From positions 1 through 20,922 of the forward strand of contig JBBSGC010000019.1 in assembly GCA_038254525.1 (NCBI GenBank): a stretch of 20,922 bases of DNA, read 5' to 3'. The notes under the pieces are model-generated. The model did not search any database. It was not told the DNA's origin and saw only the letters and a program-made list of their open reading frames with translations. This document shows positions 1 to 7,035 of the stretch, in pieces. A program made the translations under genes and the position numbers. Each line of letters opens with the position of its first letter. Positions within the stretch are counted from its first letter, which is position 1. The stretch comes from JBBSGC01 sp038254525. Its GTDB lineage: Bacteria > Actinomycetota > Actinomycetes > Propionibacteriales > Nocardioidaceae.

Positions 1-57
1 CCACGACCGCGCCTTCTGACGGCTCCCCCTACTGCGCCTCGTGCGGCCCCGGCAGCG

Positions 58-320
58 TCACTCGCAGGCCGAGCCGTCTCCGTCTCCGTCGAGGCCGTAG
101 GGGTCGGAGCCGGTCACGGTGATCGGGGTCTTGCTGGAGGGGATGTCGTCGCAGTTCAGGTCGGCCACCTTGGGCAGGCACGGCGAGTAGCCCGGTTCGC
201 AGCCGCCGCCTGAGGGGGGTGGCGGCTGTGTCGTAGGCGCCGGTGCTGGCGTGCTGGTGGGCTGCGCAGCTGGCGGTGTGCCGGCCCGCTGAGCGCATGA
301 GTGCAGGTCACAGGCTTGCA
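58..320 (-). pseudogene. C-terminal fragment of an Excalibur calcium-binding domain protein
   Basis: The minus-strand reading frame ends in a recognisable Excalibur module: a Cys-Glu-Pro-Gly-Tyr-Ser-Pro-Cys segment, a Leu-Asn-Cys-Asp-Asp core, and a closing DGDGDGSACE calcium-loop motif. A Pro/Thr/Ala-rich linker precedes it, as in secreted or surface actinobacterial proteins where this module usually sits at the C-terminus. There is no credible start. The open frame runs back to an ATG at 423, but everything upstream of about 320 is RNase P RNA sequence, and no ATG, GTG or TTG lies in frame between the RNA 3' end and the linker. No signal peptide is visible. I infer a 5'-truncated remnant whose original N-terminus has been lost. 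An unusual CTG start at 321 is possible but would leave a protein without a secretion signal. The domain call is firm; the pseudogene status is inferred. Confidence 0.6.
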
Positions 321-739
321 GGGGACGAGCCGGCCTGTAGGCCGGATCCTGTGCGGGCGCCGAAACGCCCCGGCGGCCATCCATCTCGTGGGGCACCGTT
401 GCCGATGCCCTCGTGCGGCCCACCCGCGGACTCGGGCGAGCAGCCCTCGATCGTCCGCGCAGGCGACGGTCGTGACCGCGCCCTCTTGGCCTTGCTCCGG
501 GTGGGGTTTACCCAGCCGTCCCGGTCGCCCGGGACGCTGGTGGTCTCTTACACCACCGTTTCACCCTTACCCGCACCCACGTCCGGCTTGCGCACGTGGG
601 CCGCTGGCGGTCTGTCTCTGTGGCACTGTCCCGCGAGTCACCTCGGGTGGGTGTTACCCACCACCCCGCTCTGTGGAGTCCGGACCTTCCTCGGCGGGCA
701 GCTTGCGCCGCCCGACGCGGCCGCCCGGCCGGCTCGTCC
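320..739 (-). ncRNA. rnpB: RNase P RNA, bacterial type A
   Basis: The catalytic RNA of ribonuclease P, which matures tRNA 5' ends. The minus strand carries the conserved landmarks in order. These are the CR I block GAGGAAGGTCCGGACTCC (about 675-692), a GGTGAAACGGTGGTGTAAGAGA segment split across about 539-566, the AAACCCCACCCGGAGCAAGG core (about 490-513), the GATGGATGGCCGCC segment (about 372-390), and the CR V block ACAGGATCCGGCCTACAG (335-352). The ends pair perfectly as helix P1: twelve bases at 727-738 against 324-335. The roughly 420-nt length is normal for actinobacteria. The exact 5' and 3' ends are inferred from P1. It lies about 25 bases downstream of an exoribonuclease gene on the same strand. 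Open frames across this interval are shadows. Confidence 0.96.
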
Positions 740-746
740 GCGAGCC

Positions 747-752
747 AGCGTA
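747..752 (-). promoter_or_regulatory. Candidate rnpB -10 box
   Basis: On the minus strand the hexamer TACGCT ends seven to eight bases before the inferred 5' end of RNase P RNA, the right spacing for a -10 element. It sits between the stop codon of the upstream exoribonuclease gene and the RNA, so rnpB probably has its own promoter. No clear TTGACA-like -35 is visible at 16-18 bases upstream. The same hexamer precedes fasR. Confidence 0.45.
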
Positions 753-762
753 GCGGTCCGGC

Positions 763-2196
763 TCAGCACAGCTCGAAGGCGACGGTACGGGTGGCGATGT
801 CGGCCTTGGTCAGGCGCACCCGTACCCGCTCACCGAGCGGCAGAGCTGCCTGGGCACGCACACCGGCCTCGACCGCCGGATCGCTGATCACGACGTGACC
901 CTTGTGCGGGTCCTTGCGGTCGGTGTCCACGACCACTGCGTCGAAGGTCTCCCCCACCGATGGCGCCAGCACCCCGGACTCAACCAGGTCGAGGACCGCG
1001 CGCTCGAAGGCCGCGGCCCGACGGCTCGAGGCCTGCATCGTTGCCGGCAGGTCGGGCAGTGCCGTGGCCACCCAATCCGGCACCGGCTGCCCCGCACACA
1101 GTTCGAGACAGACCGCACCGACATAGCGGTCGGCGAGCCGGCGCAGCGGCGCGGTCGCATGCGCGTAGGGAGCGGCGATCGCCGCGTGCACCGGCTGCTC
1201 GGGGGGACTGCCGGAGAACGCGGCGTAGCCGGCGCCGCGCAGCAGCGACGTGCATGCGGTCAGCATCGCCGCGTGCGACGGTTGGGTCGGATCGAGGCTG
1301 CGCACGAAGTCGGGGTAGTTCCGGTCCCACGGCCAGTCGATGTGCAGTGCAGCAGCCGTCCGGCGCAGATGGTTCTCCCCGCGCTCGTCCGCGGGTGGCA
1401 GCGTCCGCAGGAGGCCGACTCCGCCGTCCAGCATTAGGCGCGCCGCAGCCATGCCGGTCAGCAGCGAGATCTGGGCGTTCCAGTCCTCGACCGGCAGCGG
1501 CGCCCGGTAGGCGAGCGACCACCGCTCGCCCTTGGCGAGGACCTCCTGCTCCGGAAGCGGCAGGCTGACCCCGCCACGCTCGCGTTCGAGCTGCTGGCGC
1601 AGGCGGCCCACCTCGGCGAGGAGCTGGAACACCTCGTCGGCGGAGCCGTCGTCGAGGGCCTGCTGCACCGATACGTAGTCGTGCCGCGACCGGCTACGGA
1701 CCCGCGCCCGGCGCACCTGGGTCGACGTCGGACGACCAGACTCGTCGAGGGCGAACTCCCACACCAGAGCCGGCCGGACGACGTCGGGCAGCAGGCTGGC
1801 CGCGGCCTCGCCCAGCACCGGTGGATGCAGCGGGATCCGGTGGTCCGGTGCGTAGAGGGTCTCGCCCCGCCGGTGCGCCTCGACGTCGACGGGGCCGCCC
1901 GGCGCGACGAAGGCGGCGACATCGGCGATCGCGTAGCGCACGACGTAGCCCGAACCTGTCCGCTCGATGTGCATCGCCTGGTCGAGGTCCATGGAACCGG
2001 CCGGGTCGATAGTCACGAAGGGGACGTCGGTGCAGTCGCGATCCGGCAGCACGACCGAGCTGGCCGACTGCTCGGCTGCTGCGAGCACCTCGGGCGGGAA
2101 CTCCTGTGGCACCTCGAGCTCGGTGCGGATGGCGGCGATCCCGTCGGCGAAGGTGGCCGCCGGCTCGTCGCGGACGCGGATTCGACCTCGTGGCAC
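763..2196 (-). CDS. RNB-domain exoribonuclease (RNase II/R family, actinobacterial type)
   Basis: A 477-residue cytoplasmic 3'-5' exoribonuclease of the RNase II/R superfamily. The catalytic motif TIDPAGSMDLDQAMHIE lies near residues 62-77 and is followed by the conserved IADVAAFV segment. Further RNB landmarks are the HPPVLGE / SLLPD region and the C-terminal HATAPLRRLADRYV block. In E. coli RNase II the motif has four aspartates (D201, D207, D209, D210); here the last is glutamine, a substitution I recall as usual in the short actinobacterial branch. N-terminal cold-shock domains are absent and only a short S1-like tail remains, so this is the compact form. I chose the GTG start at 2196 because GAGGGAGG lies six bases upstream; the in-frame ATG at 2217 precedes that ribosome site. 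It is divergent to the permease at 2273 and directly upstream of rnpB. Confidence 0.9.
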   Translation of the reverse strand: MPRGRIRVRDEPAATFADGIAAIRTELEVPQEFPPEVLAAAEQSASSVVLPDRDCTDVPFVTIDPAGSMDLDQAMHIERTGSGYVVRYAIADVAAFVAPGGPVDVEAHRRGETLYAPDHRIPLHPPVLGEAAASLLPDVVRPALVWEFALDESGRPTSTQVRRARVRSRSRHDYVSVQQALDDGSADEVFQLLAEVGRLRQQLERERGGVSLPLPEQEVLAKGERWSLAYRAPLPVEDWNAQISLLTGMAAARLMLDGGVGLLRTLPPADERGENHLRRTAAALHIDWPWDRNYPDFVRSLDPTQPSHAAMLTACTSLLRGAGYAAFSGSPPEQPVHAAIAAPYAHATAPLRRLADRYVGAVCLELCAGQPVPDWVATALPDLPATMQASSRRAAAFERAVLDLVESGVLAPSVGETFDAVVVDTDRKDPHKGHVVISDPAVEAGVRAQAALPLGERVRVRLTKADIATRTVAFELC

Positions 2197-2243
2197 GCTC
2201 AGCCTCCCTCGGCACATCGGCTCGCTGCGTGCGTCAGCCTAGA

Positions 2244-2266
2244 GGCAGCCGGCGCTGCCGTACCCT
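2244..2266 (+). promoter_or_regulatory. Leaderless -10 box with inverted repeat, permease gene
   Basis: TACCCT at 2261-2266 is followed by exactly six bases and then the GTG start at 2273, the spacing of a leaderless actinobacterial transcript. No Shine-Dalgarno sequence precedes the start. Immediately upstream, in the -35/-10 spacer, GGCAGC (2244-2249) and GCTGCC (2254-2259) form a perfect inverted repeat with a four-base loop, a possible operator. No convincing -35 is visible. Confidence 0.5.
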
Positions 2267-2272
2267 CGGCCG

Positions 2273-3520
2273 GTGATCCTGCAGGCAGCCGTGGCGTTGG
2301 TCGCCCTCGCGGCGATGCTCGTGACGGTGGTCGCCCGGCCGCAGCGGTGGGTGGAGGTCGCGGTCGGCACCGCTGCCGCGACGGCTGTGCTGGTCAGCCG
2401 GGCAGTCACCGTCGCCGGCGCACGTACCGAGGTGGCCCACCTGTCGTCGGTCGTCGCGTTCCTCGTCGTTGTTTTCGTGCTGGCTCAGGCGTTGTCGGCG
2501 CTGGGGCTGTTCACCGCTCTGGGCGCCCGGCTCGGCCGGGTGGGCGCCGGGTCGCCGGTACGGATGCTGCGGCTCACGTTCGCGGCCGGCGCCGCAACCA
2601 CCGCCACGCTGAGCCTCGACGCGACGGTCGTGCTGCTCACCCCGGTGGTCAGCGAGGCGGCCCGCCATCAGGGGATCGACCCGCGGCCCCACGAGGTCGC
2701 CTGCGCACGGCTGGCCAACTCGGCGTCGCTGCTGTTCCCCGTGTCGAACCTCACCAACCTGCTCGCGTTCGGAGCCACCGGCTTGAGCTTCGTCGGCTTC
2801 ACGGTCGCCACCGCGCCGGCGTGGCTGGTGGCGGTCGCATTGGAGTACGCCGTTGTGCGCCGGTGGTTCCGGGCCCGCCTGCGGGCAGCCGGCCACGCCC
2901 GGCAGCAGCCGGTACCGTCGCTGCCACGCTTCCCGGTGGTGCTCATCGGTGTGGTCCTGGCCGGCTTCGTCGTGACGTCGCCCTGGCGGATCGCGCCCGC
3001 GTGGATCGCCGGCGTCGGAGCGCTGGTCGCGGTCGCCTGGACCCTCCGCACCGGGGTGCAGCGGCCCCGCGACATCCTCGTCGCCGCGAACCTGCCGTTC
3101 GCCTGGTTCGTGCTGTGCTGGGCGGTGGTGGTGGCCGCCGTCGGCGCCTCGGTCCTGCCGTCGGTGCTCGACCCACTGGTGCCGGCGGGGAGCGGTCTGG
3201 TCGACCTACTGGCCGTCGCGCTGCTGGCCACCGTGGCCGCCAACGTCATGAACAACCTGCCGGCGACGCTGCTGCTGGTGCCGGTCGTCGCGCCACTGGG
3301 GTCCACGGCTCTGCTCGCGATGCTGGTCGGCGTCAACCTCGGGTCGAACGCGACCTACGTCGGGTCGCTGGCCAACCTGCTCTGGCGCCGCACGCTCGAG
3401 CTGTGCTCGACGGCGCCGCGGCCGGGCGACTTCAGCGGACTCGGCCTGGTCAGCACGCTGCCTCTGGTGGGTGCGGTCACCGTCGTGCTCTGGGCCTGGA
3501 CCTCGCTGATCGGCGGGTGA
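2273..3520 (+). CDS. ArsB/SLC13-superfamily membrane permease
   Basis: A 415-residue integral membrane protein with about ten to twelve hydrophobic segments. It has the two-fold repeat expected of the ion transporter superfamily that includes ArsB and the NhaD/CitMHS/SLC13 proteins. First repeat: a Leu-Asp-Ala-Thr-Val-Val-Leu-Leu-Thr-Pro-Val-Val stretch (near 120-131) followed by PVSNLTNLLAF (near 160-170). Second repeat: ANVMNNLPATLLL (near 322-334) followed by GVNLGSNATYVGSLANLLW (near 350-368). These resemble the ArsB motifs containing NNLP and GSLATLLW. Substrate cannot be assigned: arsenite, a dicarboxylate or sodium/proton exchange are all possible. It lies about 4 kb from the arsenic genes, and its neighbours are core RNA-processing genes, so arsenite export is not implied by context. 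Transcription is probably leaderless from the TACCCT box. Confidence 0.8.
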   Translation: MILQAAVALVALAAMLVTVVARPQRWVEVAVGTAAATAVLVSRAVTVAGARTEVAHLSSVVAFLVVVFVLAQALSALGLFTALGARLGRVGAGSPVRMLRLTFAAGAATTATLSLDATVVLLTPVVSEAARHQGIDPRPHEVACARLANSASLLFPVSNLTNLLAFGATGLSFVGFTVATAPAWLVAVALEYAVVRRWFRARLRAAGHARQQPVPSLPRFPVVLIGVVLAGFVVTSPWRIAPAWIAGVGALVAVAWTLRTGVQRPRDILVAANLPFAWFVLCWAVVVAAVGASVLPSVLDPLVPAGSGLVDLLAVALLATVAANVMNNLPATLLLVPVVAPLGSTALLAMLVGVNLGSNATYVGSLANLLWRRTLELCSTAPRPGDFSGLGLVSTLPLVGAVTVVLWAWTSLIGG

Positions 3521-3556
3521 TCACTTGGGCGCCGCAGTCGCGCCGGGCCCTCCAGC

Positions 3557-4681
3557 TCACTCCAGAACGCAGGACAGCTGCTCGAGCGCGCCGAACCCGT
3601 CGGTCCACCACGAGACAGTGGTCAGCGAGGCGGGCGCGATCAACAGCCGGTGGATGATGGGCAGCTGTGCGTCCAGGCAGTCGCGGACGAGCATCTTGAT
3701 CGGCGTCAGGTGGGTAACCGCGAGGACCGTGCGGCCGGGGCGCGCGAGCAGCAGCCGCGCCTTGACCGCCGACGTCCGCCTGGCGACGCCGACCGAGCTC
3801 TCCCCGCGGGGTGGAGCCGCCTCCGGCGAGTCCAGCCAGGCCGCCAGCTCGGCCGGCCAGCGCTGCTCGACCTGCCCGAGGTTCAGGCCTTCCCACTCAC
3901 CGAAGGCGGTTTCGGCGAGGCCGTCGTCGATGCCGACGGGTAGTCCGAGCGCCTCGGCTGCGACCGCGGCGGTCTCGCGTGCGCTCCGCAGGGGCGAGCT
4001 CACGACGGCGTCCACACCGCCTCGCCGGCTCAGCCAGGCCGCTGCGCGTCCGGCCTGCCTGCGCCCGACGTCGTTCAGCCGAGGGTCGGCGCCTCCGGAG
4101 CCGCAGAACAGTCGCGCCGCCGTGCTGTCGGTCGCCCCGTGCCGCAGCAGCAGCACGGTCGTCGCGGGGGCCGCCTCGTCCTCGCGCCACCCGATCATCG
4201 GGTTGCGCAACCGATCCGTGACCGCCGCGACGTTCGTCGGCACAGCGACGCGAGCCGCGCGAGGGCTCGTGCCGCGCTCCTCGTCGAGGCGGGCGTTGAC
4301 CAGAGCGTCGGCGTCCCGGTTGCGCTCCCGCGGCACCCAGGTCCACGTGACGTCCGCAGGCACCAGGCGACGGGCGGCCAGCGCGATTGCCCGCAGGTCC
4401 GGGTGCTTGATCTTCCACCGGCCGGCCATCTGCTCGATGACGAGCTTGGAGTCCATGCGTACCTCGAGCGCGGCGCCGGGGGCGTGCTCGGCGGCAAGAC
4501 CCAGCCCGGCCAGCAGCCCCCGGTACTCCGCGACGTTGTTGGTCGCGGTCCCGATCACCTCGGACCGCTCGGCGATCACCGCACCGGAGGCGGGGTCTCG
4601 CAGCAACGCGCCGTAGGCGGCTGGACCAGGGTTGCCCCGAGAGCCGCCGTCGGCCTCGACGACGACGCGCGGAAAGGTCAT
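3557..4681 (-). CDS. Bifunctional RNase HI / histidine phosphatase
   Basis: A 374-residue two-domain protein matching the mycobacterial Rv2228c type. Residues 1-135 form a type I RNase H domain that cuts RNA in RNA:DNA hybrids. Its carboxylates are visible as D11 in EADGGSRGNPG, E52 in NNVAEYRGLL, D77 in VRMDSKLVIE, and D123 in RNRDADALVN. Residues 174-374 are a histidine phosphatase (phosphoglycerate mutase/CobC-like) domain with RHG at 180-182, a Ser-Ser-Pro-Leu-Arg-Ser-Ala-Arg-Glu-Thr motif, and the second histidine in VLAVTHLTPIKML. The family has been linked to alpha-ribazole phosphate dephosphorylation in cobalamin synthesis. The start at 4681 is set by a TGATG one-base overlap with the stop of the zinc-ribbon gene; the open frame continues upstream to 4732 but those residues lie inside that gene. 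It is the last gene of a three-gene operon and converges on the permease. Confidence 0.93.
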   Translation of the reverse strand: MTFPRVVVEADGGSRGNPGPAAYGALLRDPASGAVIAERSEVIGTATNNVAEYRGLLAGLGLAAEHAPGAALEVRMDSKLVIEQMAGRWKIKHPDLRAIALAARRLVPADVTWTWVPRERNRDADALVNARLDEERGTSPRAARVAVPTNVAAVTDRLRNPMIGWREDEAAPATTVLLLRHGATDSTAARLFCGSGGADPRLNDVGRRQAGRAAAWLSRRGGVDAVVSSPLRSARETAAVAAEALGLPVGIDDGLAETAFGEWEGLNLGQVEQRWPAELAAWLDSPEAAPPRGESSVGVARRTSAVKARLLLARPGRTVLAVTHLTPIKMLVRDCLDAQLPIIHRLLIAPASLTTVSWWTDGFGALEQLSCVLE

Positions 4682-5424
4682 CAGGCGACGGGCCGTGCGG
4701 TGCGCACCAGGATGCGGTTGCACTCCGGACACCGGAGCACCTCATCGGGTGGTGCCTTGACCGCCTCGGCGAGGTCAACGCTGGTCAGCTCGAGCTGGCA
4801 GCCGTCGCAGCGCCGCCCGCGAAGCGCCGCCGCGCCGACTCCACCGTTGTGCGCGCGTACCTTCTCGTAGGCCGTCAGCAACGGGTCGGGCAAGATTTCG
4901 ACGAGCCGGGCTCGCTCCTCCTGGTGCTCGACGCCCGCGCTCGTCAGCTCCTGCAAGGCAGCGTCCCGTAGCTCGCTCAGCTGGTCGATCTCGGCCCGTA
5001 CCTCGGTCAGCTGCTCACGGACCCGTTGCAGCTCGCCGGTCGCGTTCTCGAGCTGTTGGAGCACCTCCAGCTCCTGGTCCTCCAGCGTAGAGATCCGGCG
5101 GTCGAGGGCGACCAGCTCGTGCTGCAGCTGCTCGAGCTCTCGGGGGGACGAGACCGCGCCCGTGTCGAGCCGTTGGGAGTTGCGCGCGCGGCGCGCCTTC
5201 ACCTGCTCGACCTCGACATCGGCCCGCTTCGAGTCGCGGGTGAGATCCGACACCATGGTCTCCAGAGTGATCCGGCGCTCGTCGAGTCCTGCGCTCAGGT
5301 CCGCGAGCCGCTGCAGTTCGGCCAGCTCCGGAAGAGTCCTGCGTCGGTGGGCCAGCTGGGCGAGCGCGCTGTCGACCGCCTGCACGTCGAGCAGTGTCAG
5401 CAGGGCGAACGGGTCGGCTTTCAG
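4681..5424 (-). CDS. Coiled-coil zinc-ribbon protein (Rv2229c type)
   Basis: A 247-residue protein with a long N-terminal helical coiled coil (residues about 10-180, rich in Glu, Leu, Arg and Gln) and a C-terminal C4 zinc ribbon. Paired cysteines occur in RRCDGCQLEL and in LRCPECNRIL. This is the family annotated as C4-type zinc ribbon domain protein; its biochemical role is unknown, but it is regularly found between Nif3 and RNase H-phosphatase genes. The start is unusual. The frame stays open to 5736 inside the Nif3 gene with no homology, whereas GGAGGAG on the minus strand sits six bases before a CTG at 5424 that overlaps the Nif3 stop (CTGA). Starting there gives the expected opening, Leu(Met)-Lys-Ala-Asp-Pro. 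No in-frame ATG, GTG or TTG suits better; a GTG about 11 codons in is the main alternative. Confidence 0.88.
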   Translation of the reverse strand: MKADPFALLTLLDVQAVDSALAQLAHRRRTLPELAELQRLADLSAGLDERRITLETMVSDLTRDSKRADVEVEQVKARRARNSQRLDTGAVSSPRELEQLQHELVALDRRISTLEDQELEVLQQLENATGELQRVREQLTEVRAEIDQLSELRDAALQELTSAGVEHQEERARLVEILPDPLLTAYEKVRAHNGGVGAAALRGRRCDGCQLELTSVDLAEAVKAPPDEVLRCPECNRILVRTARPVA

Positions 5425-6605
5425 CGCAGGCTCCTCCGGTCCATCGAGCGCAGGTCCAGGTGACTCGTCCACGGGTCGGTGACGACCGTAGACACCTGGG
5501 TCTCCACCGTAGTGCCCAGCTCGAGGGCCGCCGCCTGCAGGCGATGCTCGACCAACGGCAGCCACAGGGCCTCGGCCACCGAGTGCGGCACGTCGATCAG
5601 TGCCGGCCCGCTGCGGTCGGCGTGAGCGTGCTCGAGGAACTCCGACGCCGGGTGGTGCCGCAAGTCCGACGTCACGTAGACGTCCGGATTGCTCTTGCGC
5701 ACGGTGTCCAGCAGGAAGTCGCCTGCTCCCCCGCACAGCGCGACCCGGCGGATCAGGCGCTCGGGGTCACCGGCCACCCGTACGACACCGGAGCTCACGG
5801 GCAGCGCCTCGGCGACAGCACCGGCGAACTCGGCCAACGGCACCGCCTTGGCGAGGTTACCGATCCGGCCGCTGCCGGCGACGCCCGGCAGCACAGCCAT
5901 CTCGAGCAGGTCAAAGGCCGGCTCTTCGTAGGGGTGCGCCTTCCGGAGCGCGGCAATGACCGCCTGGCGGCGGCGGCGGTCGAGCACCATCTCCACTCGG
6001 GTCTCGTCGACCTCCTCGATCCGCCCGACGCTGCCCACGGACGGCTGCGCGCCGCTCAGCGGGCGGAAGGTGCCGGTCCCGGTCGAGGTGAACGCGCACC
6101 GCTCGTAGTCGCCCAGCCGACCCGCACCGGCGGAAGCCAGTGCGTCAACCAGCAGGTCCGCAGACGCGCTGGGCACGAAGGTCACCACCTTGTCGAGGCG
6201 TGGGGCGGGGGCGGGCTGTAGCGGTTGGAGGTCCTTCAGCCCGAAGGCATGCGCCATCGCCTCGGAAACTCCCCCTGACGGCGCGTCGGCGTTGGTATGG
6301 GCGACCAGCAGCGCTACCCCGGACCGGACCAACGCGTGCACGACGCGTCCCTTGGGACCGGTCGCGGCCACACCGTGCACTGGACGCAACAGCAGCGGAT
6401 GGTGCACCACGAGGAGATCGGCGCCCCACTCGACAGCCTCGTCGACGACCCGCTGGACCGGGTCGACCGCGAACAGCACCTTGCGCACCGGCGCCTGCGG
6501 GTCCCCGCAGACCAGGCCGACGGCGTCCCAGTCCTCGGCCGCGTCAGGGTCGTACCAGGAGTCCAGCAGGGCGACCGCGCCCGCGACGTCCAGCCCGCTG
6601 CTCAC
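5421..6605 (-). CDS. Nif3-family dinuclear metal protein (GTP cyclohydrolase I type 2 / YqfO-like)
   Basis: A 394-residue Nif3/DUF34 protein. The two metal-binding halves are visible: HH at residues 68-69 in LLVVHHPLL, H103 and D107 in VAHTNADAPS, and H341 with E345 in DVPHSVAEALW. Between the halves, about residues 135-240, lies the insertion domain of the longer YqfO-type members (KVVTFVPSASADLLVDAL through the KAHPYEEPAFD motif), which has a PII/CutA-like fold. The in vivo function of Nif3 proteins is unsettled; they form hexamers and bind two metals. GTG at 6605 is chosen because the minus-strand hexamer TAGCCT lies exactly six bases upstream and no ribosome site is present, suggesting a leaderless transcript. 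It is the first gene of the operon with the zinc-ribbon and RNase H genes. Confidence 0.92.
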   Translation of the reverse strand: MSSGLDVAGAVALLDSWYDPDAAEDWDAVGLVCGDPQAPVRKVLFAVDPVQRVVDEAVEWGADLLVVHHPLLLRPVHGVAATGPKGRVVHALVRSGVALLVAHTNADAPSGGVSEAMAHAFGLKDLQPLQPAPAPRLDKVVTFVPSASADLLVDALASAGAGRLGDYERCAFTSTGTGTFRPLSGAQPSVGSVGRIEEVDETRVEMVLDRRRRQAVIAALRKAHPYEEPAFDLLEMAVLPGVAGSGRIGNLAKAVPLAEFAGAVAEALPVSSGVVRVAGDPERLIRRVALCGGAGDFLLDTVRKSNPDVYVTSDLRHHPASEFLEHAHADRSGPALIDVPHSVAEALWLPLVEHRLQAAALELGTTVETQVSTVVTDPWTSHLDLRSMDRRSLR

Positions 6606-6611
6606 GGTCGC

Positions 6612-6617
6612 AGGCTA
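6612..6617 (-). promoter_or_regulatory. Leaderless -10 box, Nif3 operon
   Basis: Minus-strand TAGCCT is separated by exactly six bases from the GTG start of the Nif3 gene at 6605. There is no purine-rich ribosome site in between. This is the expected geometry for a leaderless message and would drive all three genes of the operon. Confidence 0.5.
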
Positions 6618-6694
6618 GCCGGATCGTCACGCCCCGGCCGACCCGGACTTGTTGCCGGCCGACGTGGCTCTCAGCCGGTCAGGCGGTGTCGTGC

Positions 6695-6726
6695 ACACTG
6701 ATGACCGTGGAGATTGTCATCAGTGT
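6695..6726. repeat. 11-bp perfect inverted repeat across a start codon
   Basis: ACACTGATGAC at 6695-6705 and GTCATCAGTGT at 6716-6726 are exact reverse complements with a ten-base loop. The left arm contains the ATG of the small gene beginning at 6701 and the right arm lies within codons 6-9. As DNA it could be an autoregulatory operator; as RNA it would fold into a hairpin sequestering the start codon. Confidence 0.75.
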
Positions 6727-6916
6727 CTCCGACCATGCACAGGCCAAGCTGCTGGTCGCCGAACTGAGGCGATCTGGCTACGGCTGTGTCCTGAAGTCGG
6801 GGCGCGGATTCACGCCAGGCATGCGCATCGTCGTGCGTGACGCGGACCACAGCTCCGAGGACCTCAGAACACTGGTCTACTCCGTGGCCCCGTCAGCGGC
6901 GTTCGAGCACGCGTAG
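6701..6916 (+). CDS. Small hypothetical protein, 71 residues
   Basis: I do not recognise a family. The 71-residue product opens with Met-Thr-Val-Glu-Ile-Val-Ile-Ser-Val-Ser, and its predicted pattern is strand (VEIVISV), helix (DHAQAKLLVAELRRSGY), strand (CVLKSG), strand (MRIVVRDA), helix (SSEDLRTLVYSV). This beta-alpha-beta-beta-alpha order resembles small ferredoxin-like signalling domains, but no catalytic or metal-binding cluster is visible. The ATG at 6701 is the longest start consistent with the fold; GTG at 6707 is also in frame. No strong ribosome site precedes either. The upstream frame back to 6140 is antisense to Nif3 and is a shadow. It is divergent to the Nif3 operon and lies 119 bases before the antiporter. 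The perfect inverted repeat over its start suggests regulated expression. That the protein is real rests on codon bias and a coherent fold pattern. Confidence 0.6.
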   Translation: MTVEIVISVSDHAQAKLLVAELRRSGYGCVLKSGRGFTPGMRIVVRDADHSSEDLRTLVYSVAPSAAFEHA

Positions 6917-6993
6917 CGCGGGCCCGCTTAGGACCAGAAGGTCAACGGTGGTGGCTGGGTAGCCGACCCGCCCGATGACCTCTGCCCCGTTAG

Positions 6994-7009
6994 GCGAACT
7001 GTCGTTCGC
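6994..7009. promoter_or_regulatory. Inverted repeat upstream of the antiporter
   Basis: GCGAAC (6994-6999) and GTTCGC (7004-7009) form a perfect repeat around TGTC, 26 bases before the antiporter ATG. It could be a regulator site or a short leader hairpin. The rest of the 119-base interval holds no other clear signal except the ribosome site. Confidence 0.35.
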
Positions 7010-7035
7010 TGGAATGGTGTCGGAGAGGTCAACTC

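Noticed and set aside
58..423. A full-length 121-residue Excalibur protein starting at ATG 423
   Set aside because: The first third is encoded by RNase P RNA helices, has no signal peptide, and is not protein-like; only the part after about 320 is retained as a fragment.
243..898. Plus-strand ORFs of 100-214 codons over 243-898
   Set aside because: They run antisense to rnpB and the 3' end of the exoribonuclease gene; composition is a GC-rich shadow.
1681..3657. A 658-codon plus-strand ORF
   Set aside because: It overlaps the exoribonuclease in antisense and the permease in another frame. Its Arg/Gly/Pro-rich translation has no domain and the permease frame has clear motifs.
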